Source of the DNA: Spirochaetales bacterium | GTDB taxonomy: Bacteria; Spirochaetota; Leptospiria; Leptospirales; Leptonemataceae | NCBI GenBank assembly: GCA_024233935.1 | Contig: JACKOY010000010.1 | Coordinates: 62,001-126,000, forward strand | DNA: 64,000 nucleotides | Direction of reading: 5' to 3' | Part shown: positions 16,418-23,740 of the stretch, piece after piece | Layout: each line of letters begins with the position of its first letter | How positions within the stretch are numbered: position 1 is the first letter of the stretch | Made by a program: the position numbers and the translations under genes | The notes under the pieces: model-generated | What the model was told of the DNA's origin: nothing | Database searches by the model: none | Seen by the model: the letters and a program-made list of their open reading frames with translations, nothing else

Positions 16418-19060
16418 TCAATCCGAAATAATGGAGCGTGTGCGACCGAGCAGGTAGCGGCCGATGTCTCCCACGAGGCTGAACACCGAAGTCACCTTTG
16501 CGCCCCGCTTCCGGTTGGCGTCGCCGATCTGAAAAAGCAAAATCCATTGTCGGTACAGGATGCGGTAGACTTCGGCCACTCTCATACGGGGATCGTAGAC
16601 ATTCGTGGATTCCGAGGTGGCCCCGTTGAGTTCGACAATCTGAAAGCCTCGTCCCTGGCGCAATTCCGCGGCATCCTCAAAGCGCACATCGAAGCGCCCG
16701 AAGTAAAACCCCGGAAAAGCCTGAGCGATCCGATCGACCTGCCTTTCCAGGGCCTCGCTCCAGAGCGCCTTCCCATCCAGAAACATGGTGCCCTGGTAGT
16801 GGTTGCCGGCCAGGGTGAGAGGCAAAATCTCACCCCGGGCGAGGATGCGATCCAGGCGTTCGACGTGCCTTTTTGCAAACGTGCTGTATTGCATGCGATA
16901 GCGTTTGTGGCCCAGGATGAGCTCGGCCACGGTGCTTTGTCCATCGCCGGTCAAGACCGGGAACTGCTTGTCCGTAATCGAAAACAGCCGTCCGTGGCTC
17001 TGGTCCGGATGGCGCACATAGAACAGGCCGGCTTCCCGGGGGCCCGCATGGTAGGCCTGAATGAGAAAGCGCAACGGGTGTTCGGCCACGTACCGATCGA
17101 GCTGGGCCGGCTCCCGCGCCAGTTTCAAACCCACGCCGCGCTGGGCCGCGTCGGGTTTCAGGATTACCGGAAAGTCCAGGCCCGCGCCCGCCATCCGGGC
17201 GCGGGCTTTCCGGCGTCGTTCTTTCAAGTTGGCTTCGGGTTCGACCGTCACGTATTTGCAGACCCACGCGGAAGGCAGGCAATCCAGAATGTCGGCTTTG
17301 GATTCGTTAATAAATCCGCCGTCGCGTATGCCGGGGTTGGCCGCCGAGAGCGTGCCGAAACCGCGGTACCGCACGGTGAGCCAGACGACCAGCGGGGCGA
17401 GCGGCGCATAAAAGATCCAGGGTGGCCAGAATTCGGCGTGTCGCCAGCGCGCCAGGCGGCCGAGCACAATCAGACGTCCGCGGCCCGTCAGAAGCAGCGC
17501 CATCGTTCGAAAGACGTAAAACAAAAGTAAAATCGCAAGCGCCACGGCCAGCCAGCCCTGGCCGAGCAGAAATTCAAACGGAGCGAGCACCAGTGGGCCC
17601 AGGAAAGCCGCCAGCAACACCAAAAGCGGCGTCCAGATAAGTCCCGCCAGAAGCGCAAACAAAGCCAGCCGGCTGGCCTGGCCTCCCAGGATGCCGGCCC
17701 CCACATAGACCGGCAGGCGCGTGCCCGGCAAAAAGCGGCTGGCCACGATCAGTTTCCAGCCTTCGCGATCGAAGCGGCGCGCGAGGCTCTGCATGCGCTG
17801 GCCCTCGAAGAGACCACCCAGACGGGGCAGCACCAACAGGCCCCGCCGCAGCGCCACACCAAGCAGATAAAGGCCGAGATCCCCGAGAAAGATACCCACG
17901 AAGCAGGCAAACACGCCGGTAAAAAGATCCAGGCGGTGTTCGCGAATCAGAAAACCGGCCGAAATGCAGGTCAGGTCTTCCGAAACAAAGGTCGAAAGCA
18001 CAATCACGCCCAGGCGACCCAGAAGTCCCAGAGCCGGGTCCAGGTCCAGCTCGACCGGCAGCACGTTGCGATTCAGGTGGCTCAGGCTTTCGCGCACGGG
18101 CAGACGAGCAACCTCATTGCTGCGAACGCGGCGGTTCAAAAAATCGGTGGTGAGCCGGGCCAGGTCCCGGGCGCGGTCCGGTTTGAAAATCATGTAGTGA
18201 TCGTCGTCGAAGATCACGAGTTCGGATCCAGAGACAATCCGGGCGTGTTCTTCGGCGACCCAGGCCGGCACCAGCGCGTCGTCGGCGCCGTGCAGTATCA
18301 GAAGCGGCGCCGGGAAGTTTGTTAACGCCGCTCGCAGTGGGCGCTGGTCTGCGTCGTAAAAGCTACGAATGAATGTGTTGCGATAGGAATGCGATCCCAG
18401 CATTCCGAAGTGGGGCAGGAGCTCCGGCAGCCAGACCGCCAGAACATAGCCGATAGCGTACTTAAAGTGCTCGAAGGCGTAGCTGCCGCTGCCTTCGCCT
18501 TCCTGAACGCCGATCCCGCTGACAAAGACCGCGCCCGCAATCCTCTCCGGTGCAATGCGCGAAAGCTCCAGCAACCAGCCGCTGGAAAGCGAATAGCAGA
18601 CAAACACGGCCCGCTCAATCCGCAGTCCATCCAAAAGGTCGCGCAGATAGTGCGCCTGGGCAACGAAGCCGTAGTTCGGTATGGCATGGGTGGAGGCGCC
18701 GTACCCCGGCATGTCCGGGGCAACCAGGCGCTGGCCAAAACCCGTAAGCGCAGAAGCGAAATAGCCGAAGGTTCGGCTGCGTCCCGGGCTACCGTGCAGG
18801 GCCACGATCGGAACTTCAGAAGTTCCCGGCCATTCTTCATAGGCGATGCGTACACCAGGAGCGGCCGCTACGGGTCGACCGTTCGAAGCGCGGGCCGAAA
18901 CCAGGACAAAATCCGAGTGGGGGGCCCCTGTTGCTGCGGCGTGAGCGGTCAGGCGGTCGAGCGGATTGGAAGGCGGGGCATAGACCTGCCAGCCGTGGGA
19001 AAGCAGGAGCAAAAGCCCGTACGTCGCCAACCCGAAAGCCAGCGCCGGGCGCTTTTTCAT
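16418..19060 (-). CDS. Alpha/beta hydrolase - DedA (VTT) membrane domain - ATP-grasp fusion
   Basis: 880 residues in one uninterrupted frame. Residues 1-25: signal-anchor helix after KKR, placing the next part outside the membrane. Residues 75-310: alpha/beta hydrolase with oxyanion motif HGSPG (89-93), nucleophile S157 in CYSLSSG, acid D260/D261 in HGADD and H288 in DDDHY. Residues 335-540: DedA/SNARE-associated (VTT) membrane domain with SRFLPGTRLPVYVGAG (441-456). One more helix near 548-563. Residues 575-860: ATP-grasp domain with PVILKPD (K635), FGRFDVRF (D791) and VELNGATSE (E810, N812). DedA proteins are implicated in polyprenyl-phosphate and phospholipid flipping, and ATP-grasp enzymes join a carboxylate to an amine or thiol. 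A lipid-linked ligation, translocation and hydrolysis role is inference. Its start overlaps the stop of the DinB gene by 4 bases. Confidence 0.88.
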   Translation of the reverse strand: MKKRPALAFGLATYGLLLLLSHGWQVYAPPSNPLDRLTAHAAATGAPHSDFVLVSARASNGRPVAAAPGVRIAYEEWPGTSEVPIVALHGSPGRSRTFGYFASALTGFGQRLVAPDMPGYGASTHAIPNYGFVAQAHYLRDLLDGLRIERAVFVCYSLSSGWLLELSRIAPERIAGAVFVSGIGVQEGEGSGSYAFEHFKYAIGYVLAVWLPELLPHFGMLGSHSYRNTFIRSFYDADQRPLRAALTNFPAPLLILHGADDALVPAWVAEEHARIVSGSELVIFDDDHYMIFKPDRARDLARLTTDFLNRRVRSNEVARLPVRESLSHLNRNVLPVELDLDPALGLLGRLGVIVLSTFVSEDLTCISAGFLIREHRLDLFTGVFACFVGIFLGDLGLYLLGVALRRGLLVLPRLGGLFEGQRMQSLARRFDREGWKLIVASRFLPGTRLPVYVGAGILGGQASRLALFALLAGLIWTPLLVLLAAFLGPLVLAPFEFLLGQGWLAVALAILLLFYVFRTMALLLTGRGRLIVLGRLARWRHAEFWPPWIFYAPLAPLVVWLTVRYRGFGTLSAANPGIRDGGFINESKADILDCLPSAWVCKYVTVEPEANLKERRRKARARMAGAGLDFPVILKPDAAQRGVGLKLAREPAQLDRYVAEHPLRFLIQAYHAGPREAGLFYVRHPDQSHGRLFSITDKQFPVLTGDGQSTVAELILGHKRYRMQYSTFAKRHVERLDRILARGEILPLTLAGNHYQGTMFLDGKALWSEALERQVDRIAQAFPGFYFGRFDVRFEDAAELRQGRGFQIVELNGATSESTNVYDPRMRVAEVYRILYRQWILLFQIGDANRKRGAKVTSVFSLVGDIGRYLLGRTRSIISD

Positions 19061-19596
19061 GAGCGCGCGGGAGTATTTCCGGAGTGCAGGGTGGCGGGCG
19101 CAAAGCCGAAACCCGCCGGAAGCTCAATATCCAGCAGTCGCAGCCGGTTTGCAATCATCGCGTTGTGATGAATGAGATGATGAAACACGAAGACCAGTTC
19201 TCTTTTCAGGGTGCTTTTGATGATCGTGGTCTGGCCATCGCACGATAGCATGTGCTCAATTTCGACGGCACGATCCGGTTCTTCAAGGCCAAGCGTTTCG
19301 ACCAATTCCGCCAGAATGGAAATGCGTTCTAACGCCGCATCGCGATCCACTTCGACATCCGTTCCGCGCTCCCGACGGTCATAGGTGATGGTCTGGTTTT
19401 TTTCGAGGGCCTCAAGCGCGCTGACATGGTCCAGAGCGTGGCGAACATGGGCGCCCACGCTGCTCTCAAAGGGCGAACCCGGACGGGCGCTGTAGTCAGC
19501 CGGATCCAGATCGTGCACCAGAGCCGATAGTTCTTCTAAAACGAACAGCAGGCTACGCGCCTCGGCGCTGAGTCGTTTGTCAGTGCTTTCAGCCAT
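19057..19596 (-). CDS. DinB-like four-helix protein
   Basis: 179 residues, all-helical, of the DinB/YfiT-like metal-binding superfamily. Candidate metal-binding histidines are in GAHVRHALDHV and HHLIHHNAMI, spaced as in that family. Members include thiol-dependent S-transferases and many proteins of unknown activity. The ATG at 19596 is preferred over an upstream in-frame TTG at 19614. Stop and next start form ATGA, so it is translationally coupled to the hydrolase-DedA-ATP-grasp gene; a substrate relationship between them is likely but unproven. Confidence 0.78.
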   Translation of the reverse strand: MAESTDKRLSAEARSLLFVLEELSALVHDLDPADYSARPGSPFESSVGAHVRHALDHVSALEALEKNQTITYDRRERGTDVEVDRDAALERISILAELVETLGLEEPDRAVEIEHMLSCDGQTTIIKSTLKRELVFVFHHLIHHNAMIANRLRLLDIELPAGFGFAPATLHSGNTPARS

Positions 19597-19634
19597 TACG
19601 GGTAGGAATCGCAACTGGCCCCGAAGTTACAGAT

Positions 19635-20387
19635 TCAGGGACGATTGGGGTCCCATTCCAGCCGGCCGGTGCGCGTAAGAATCTCGGAGACCAGATAAAA
19701 GACCGCCAGCACAGCGAGAATGATCCAGCACAGAACGATGCGCTCGTCTCCCCAGGCAAGTCCATACCGAAAGTGATACTTCAGGGCTTCATAGACCGCC
19801 ATGCTTCCGAAAAGCACGATGATCGAGCCGTGTTCTTTCTTGATGACTCGTTTCCAGGTAAAGCTCATCTCCGACATCGACTCGCGCAGGCGACCGAGAT
19901 TACCGGGGATCAAGCGGTTCACGGACTGCATGTAATCCTCGTAATCGGCCCCGAACTTGCCTTTCAGGAAATGCTCTTCGGCTGCGATGATCGCCGCGTA
20001 ATTCAAATAAAAGAAAAGCAAGACCGGAAAATAGTAGAGTATGTCTATAAAGACGATTGCGCCGGTGACGATGAGTAGATTGCCCACATACATGGGATTG
20101 CGGGTGTGCGCGAAAAGACCCCGTCGCACCACGGTCTCGGCGCTGATCTTCTTGCCGACACCGCCGCGCTTTATGTAGGCCAGGCCGATCGTGACGATGC
20201 GCACCAATTGACCGAGGGCTGCAATGGCCAATCCAGCGGCGCTGAGAATTCTGCCGATTGTTTCGTCGCCCGCGCCGGGCAGGCCATAAATCAGCAGCCC
20301 AAAGGCAACCAGGATCGTGATTGTGAAAATGGTGTCGCGCCAGCGAAAGATGAAGTTTCCGTAAGAGATCAGAATTGAAGAGTTCAT
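19635..20387 (-). CDS. Isoprenylcysteine/phospholipid methyltransferase-like membrane protein
   Basis: 250 residues with about five or six hydrophobic helices. The central motifs RRGLFAHTRNPMYVGN and EEHFLKGKFGADYEDY are the SAM-binding signature of the ICMT/PEMT-like methyltransferase superfamily; bacterial members methylate lipids or other hydrophobic substrates at the inner membrane. A C-terminal extension of about 70 residues with two further helices is longer than the minimal family. The ATG at 20387 overlaps the stop of the upstream CmoA-like gene (ATGA), which fixes the start. Substrate unknown; isoprenylcysteine itself is unlikely in a bacterium. Confidence 0.82.
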   Translation of the reverse strand: MNSSILISYGNFIFRWRDTIFTITILVAFGLLIYGLPGAGDETIGRILSAAGLAIAALGQLVRIVTIGLAYIKRGGVGKKISAETVVRRGLFAHTRNPMYVGNLLIVTGAIVFIDILYYFPVLLFFYLNYAAIIAAEEHFLKGKFGADYEDYMQSVNRLIPGNLGRLRESMSEMSFTWKRVIKKEHGSIIVLFGSMAVYEALKYHFRYGLAWGDERIVLCWIILAVLAVFYLVSEILTRTGRLEWDPNRP

Positions 20388-21106
20388 TTGATAGCGAAGA
20401 AGCCCTCGAAGCACAAATATTTGAAGATGCTCATGATATCCTTGAAACCAGCCCGCGTCATGAGGTCGATGTTGCCCTGGGTCGAAAAGGGCTCCAGCAC
20501 ACCCTTGAGGCTCCGGCTCTTCGCCAGGATCTCATTGCCTTCATAACCGTTGTCTACTTTGAAGTCGTTGTAGAGCTGCGAGACAATGTCCTGAAAGCGG
20601 GCGTCCGGCGCACGCACCTTTTCGAACAGTAGAAACGCGCCGCCCCAGTTCAGACTGTTGTAGACCATGTCAAAGAGCTGCTGCCGTCGTCGGGCCGGCA
20701 CAAACTGCATGGTGTAATAGGCAATAATGAGATCGGACGATTCGTGTTCGATTTCCGAGAAGTCGGCGGCAATCAGTTCGATGCGCGGTTCCTCCGAGCA
20801 ACGCTTGCGGGCTTCCTTGATCATGGCTTCTTCGCGGTCCACGCCTACGAAACGAGCCGGTCCGGTGTGTCGGGCCGAGAGCTTGCGCAGAAGTTCACCG
20901 GTCGAGCAACCGATGTCGTAGACCGTGCTGTTATCGAGTACGAAGTAATCGGAGAGTCGCAGGATCAGTTCGTGTCCCTGGGCGTACAGGGGCACCGAAC
21001 GGCTCACATGCTGGTCGAAGACCACCGGGACATCGCCGCCGAAAGTCCAGGCCTTGCCCGAGACCGTGATCTCGTCACCCACCTTGCCAGGGACCGGATC
21101 TGCCAT
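20384..21106 (-). CDS. CmoA-like SAM-dependent enzyme (carboxy-SAM synthase family)
   Basis: 240 residues from ATG 21106; in-frame sequence further upstream looks non-coding. The Rossmann fold contains the SAM loop VYDIGCSTGELL, an acidic loop FVGVDREEAM and ADFSE. The overall pattern FDQHVSRSVPLYAQGHE, YTMQFVPARRRQQLFD, GGAFLLFEK, YNDFKVDNGYE and LAKSRSLKGVL follows CmoA, which converts SAM plus prephenate into carboxy-SAM for tRNA wobble uridine modification. The Arg in SRSLKG corresponds to one contacting the carboxyl group in CmoA, as I recall it. No CmoB partner is in the window. It heads a run with the membrane methyltransferase, so a different carboxymethyl or methyl transfer is possible. 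Confidence 0.75.
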   Translation of the reverse strand: MADPVPGKVGDEITVSGKAWTFGGDVPVVFDQHVSRSVPLYAQGHELILRLSDYFVLDNSTVYDIGCSTGELLRKLSARHTGPARFVGVDREEAMIKEARKRCSEEPRIELIAADFSEIEHESSDLIIAYYTMQFVPARRRQQLFDMVYNSLNWGGAFLLFEKVRAPDARFQDIVSQLYNDFKVDNGYEGNEILAKSRSLKGVLEPFSTQGNIDLMTRAGFKDIMSIFKYLCFEGFFAIK

Positions 21107-21481
21107 GGGGACAGTTTCGCGGCCGAAGCGCGGCCGGCAACGCACTTTTGGAATTGCAGCCGGGTTCGAATCAGGCGTCGTTTTCTGTTGCGGCGCCAGC
21201 GTCCGTGCCAGGGCCTTCAGCCAAATAAAGCATGGAGGACCGGCATGCGATGCGACCGTGATCGGCCACCGCCCGGCGCACGGCCGGGTCCAGCCAGAAA
21301 GATCGTGGCCCCTCGCGGACGGGTGGCGGCGGAGTGGGGTCATCAGCGCGGTGAAGTTCGTTTGCCATAACCGGTTGCCTGATTACCCCATCGGCCGGTA
21401 CGGCGGCGGGCTGGAGCATTCGCCGGGCCGGCGACACCGGGAAGCCATTGACAGCGTCCGCTCCCGAACGGTTTTGAATCC
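21107..21481 (+). other. Divergent intergenic region (375 bases)
   Basis: The only gap above 300 bases. It separates the minus-strand CmoA-like operon from the plus-strand MoxR/VWA pair, so it should carry promoters in both directions, but I see no convincing -35/-10 pair. It contains one possible small minus-strand gene (21171-21368, listed separately). No hairpin with a T-run and no obvious RNA gene. Confidence 0.6.
21171..21368 (-). CDS. Possible small protein, unknown
   Basis: 65 residues from ATG 21368, beginning MANELHRADDPTPPPPVREG. No signal peptide or membrane helix. Codon third positions are mostly G or C, as in neighbouring genes, which is the main argument for coding. No clear Shine-Dalgarno sequence. 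The stop lies 64 bases before the CmoA-like start, so it could be the first gene of that operon. No family recognised; it may be a chance open frame. Confidence 0.35.
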   Translation of the reverse strand: MANELHRADDPTPPPPVREGPRSFWLDPAVRRAVADHGRIACRSSMLYLAEGPGTDAGAATENDA

Positions 21482-22312
21482 ATGAGCCGGCTTTTTGGCG
21501 GAACCGACCGCTACTACCTGAACTCCGAATTGGGCGCGATTGTGAACATGGCCATGCGCATGCACCGGCCGTTGCTTCTGACCGGCGAACCCGGGACCGG
21601 AAAGACCCAGTTGGCCTTCGAGATCAGCCGTGAGCTGCGCATGCCGATTGAGGTCTTGAGGGCAAAATCCACAATCCGGGGTGAGGAAAGTTGCTACGTC
21701 CAGGATACGGTGCTCCGGTTAAACGATGCCCGCTTTGGAGGCGCCGATACCGGGCGTGATGTAAACCGGTTCTACGACTACGTCATCTGGGGGCCGATCG
21801 GCCGCGCGTTTCGAAGCGACGAACGTGTCGTACTGTTGCTCGACGAGATCGACAAGACTGAGTCGGATGTGCAGGATAACCTGCTCGATGTGCTGGAAGA
21901 GAACGAGTTTACCATTCGAGAAGTAAACGACATCGTACGCGCCAAACACGCCCCGGTGATCATCATCACGTCAAACGCGAAGCGGGAACTTTCCGATCCC
22001 TTTCTGCGGCGTTGTTTCTGCCACCACATTCCGTTTCCGGAGAGCGATGAGATGCGCAAAATCATCGCGCTGCACTTTCCGAACCTGGCGGAAGACCTGC
22101 GCGAGGCAGCTTTGTCCATCTTCTATGATCTGCGGGCCCGCGGCTATGAAAAGCCCCCCGCCACCAGCGAACTTTTGCAATGGATCGAAGCCCTCCTGCA
22201 CGACGGCGTCTCCCCGGCCGCTTTACAGGACCACTTTCCTGGCGAGCTACCGTACCCGGGTGTGCTTCTGAAGCGGACCGCAGATTTTCTTGCATTCCGC
22301 GAGAATCGTTAA
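21482..22312 (+). CDS. MoxR-type AAA+ ATPase
   Basis: 276 residues. Walker A GEPGTGKT (35-42), Walker B VVLLLDEIDK (D121-E122), sensor-1 IIITSNAKRELSDPFLRRC and a C-terminal lid domain. This is a MoxR-family ATPase, which works with VWA proteins to insert cofactors or remodel protein complexes. The VWA partner follows 12 bases downstream, matching the usual MoxR/CoxE-like pairing. No dehydrogenase or metalloenzyme target lies beside it. Confidence 0.9.
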   Translation: MSRLFGGTDRYYLNSELGAIVNMAMRMHRPLLLTGEPGTGKTQLAFEISRELRMPIEVLRAKSTIRGEESCYVQDTVLRLNDARFGGADTGRDVNRFYDYVIWGPIGRAFRSDERVVLLLDEIDKTESDVQDNLLDVLEENEFTIREVNDIVRAKHAPVIIITSNAKRELSDPFLRRCFCHHIPFPESDEMRKIIALHFPNLAEDLREAALSIFYDLRARGYEKPPATSELLQWIEALLHDGVSPAALQDHFPGELPYPGVLLKRTADFLAFRENR

Positions 22313-22324
22313 AGCGGAATTGCC

Positions 22325-23527
22325 ATGTTCATCGCGTTCATAAGAATGCTCCGCCGGTACGGAATTTCCGTGGGTATGGGCGATGTGCTGCGCTTCTATC
22401 GCGGCCTGCGGGATGGCCTGGCGAAGAGCGTGGACGAACTTTTTTTGTTCGCCCGACTCTGCTTCGTGCGCCGGGTGGAAGAGTACGATGCCTACGAGCG
22501 GGCCTTCCTGTCTTACTTTATGGGGGTCGAGCTCCCGCCGGTTGCTCCGGGCGATCCGGAGCTCCTGCATACGCGCCAGTTTCAGGAATGGTTACGTTCT
22601 GCAGTGGCGCGGGGTGAGATCCAGCCGGTTTCTCAAAACCTGTCCCCCGAAGAACTCATGCGCCGTTTCTGGGAAACGGTTCGATCTCAGACCGAAGCCC
22701 ACCACGGCGGTAACCGCTGGGTGGGCACCGGCGGTACCTCACCCTTCGGACATTCGGGCCACGCCGATCGCGGCGTACGCGTGTTCGGAGATTCCAGCCG
22801 TAAAAGCGCGGTCAAAGTCTTCGGGGATCGACGTTATGTGGACTACTCTGCGGACCGTTCCCTGCATTCGGGGCCCCATGGAAACATTCGTCAGGCTCTG
22901 GAAAGCCTGAAGCGTCTGCAACCGGCCGGTGCCCCGGTCGAGCTCAATCTTGAAGAGACCATCTATCGTACGGCTAAAAACGGCGGCGAGATTGACCTTG
23001 TTTTCGAGCGCGAGCTGAAAGACCGTTTGAAGTTGATGCTGTTTCTGGACAACGGCGGCACTTCCATGTTGCCCCACGTGGACGTTACGCGGTCCCTATT
23101 TCAGCGTATCCAGGGCCGTTTTCGTCGACTTTCGACCTATTACTTCCATAATACGGTATATGAGTCGGTGTATCGGGATGCGGCCCGGCGCCAACCGGTG
23201 ACCGTGCAGAGCCTTTTGAGTGAGGACCCCGAAACCCGGGTGATCTTTCTGGGCGACGCGATTATGGGGCCCCAGGAACTTTCCTCACCCTACGGCTCCA
23301 TTGACCCCCGCGACGAATGTCACGAGCCATCCCTGAGCACTCTTACACGGCTGCGCGATCGTTTTCAACGTTGTGTATGGTTAAACCCCATCTCCCGGGA
23401 ATGGTGGCAGGGCCGGGCGGCCTGGAGCCTGGAGCGCATCCGCGAGATTTTTCCCATGGAGGACATGACTCCCGGGGGCATCCGCCGGGCAGTTCAAATC
23501 CTGAACTCGGGAACGAGGCGTCCCTGA
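22325..23527 (+). CDS. VWA-domain protein, CoxE-like MoxR partner
   Basis: 400 residues. The N-terminal half is helical (EYDAYERAFLSYF), with the family motif RWVGTGGTSPFGHSGHADRG near 131-150. The VWA domain starts near 235. Its metal-ion site reads LDNGGTSM (D242 onward), whereas the canonical MIDAS is DxSxS; relatives often have D-x-GGS-M, so this is a further variation and Mg binding is uncertain. The C-terminal part (ERIREIFPMEDMTPGG) is typical of the family. Works with the MoxR ATPase 12 bases upstream, as a substrate adaptor. Confidence 0.85.
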   Translation: MFIAFIRMLRRYGISVGMGDVLRFYRGLRDGLAKSVDELFLFARLCFVRRVEEYDAYERAFLSYFMGVELPPVAPGDPELLHTRQFQEWLRSAVARGEIQPVSQNLSPEELMRRFWETVRSQTEAHHGGNRWVGTGGTSPFGHSGHADRGVRVFGDSSRKSAVKVFGDRRYVDYSADRSLHSGPHGNIRQALESLKRLQPAGAPVELNLEETIYRTAKNGGEIDLVFERELKDRLKLMLFLDNGGTSMLPHVDVTRSLFQRIQGRFRRLSTYYFHNTVYESVYRDAARRQPVTVQSLLSEDPETRVIFLGDAIMGPQELSSPYGSIDPRDECHEPSLSTLTRLRDRFQRCVWLNPISREWWQGRAAWSLERIREIFPMEDMTPGGIRRAVQILNSGTRRP

Positions 23528-23740
23528 CGGTGTCGGGCAATGGCCATGCGGCTCTGGTCTGCCGGTAGCGGGAGGGCTCGCAGCGGTTTTCGGTTTCTAA
23601 GGCGCGTAAATTGTGCTCTGGCTGTTTTTCGCCCGCCCCATAAAAAGCATTTGATGGCAAACCTGAAGGCGGAAAACTATGCGTGGGTGGACGGCGTTCG
23701 TACGTTTTTTAAAGCGAAGCAGCCTGCGGGGAGTTCTTGA

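Noticed and set aside
23540..23740. 66-residue frame (and an inner 28-residue one from 23654) before the cyclase
   Set aside because: Arg-rich, no motif, no convincing ribosome site of its own; more likely leader sequence.
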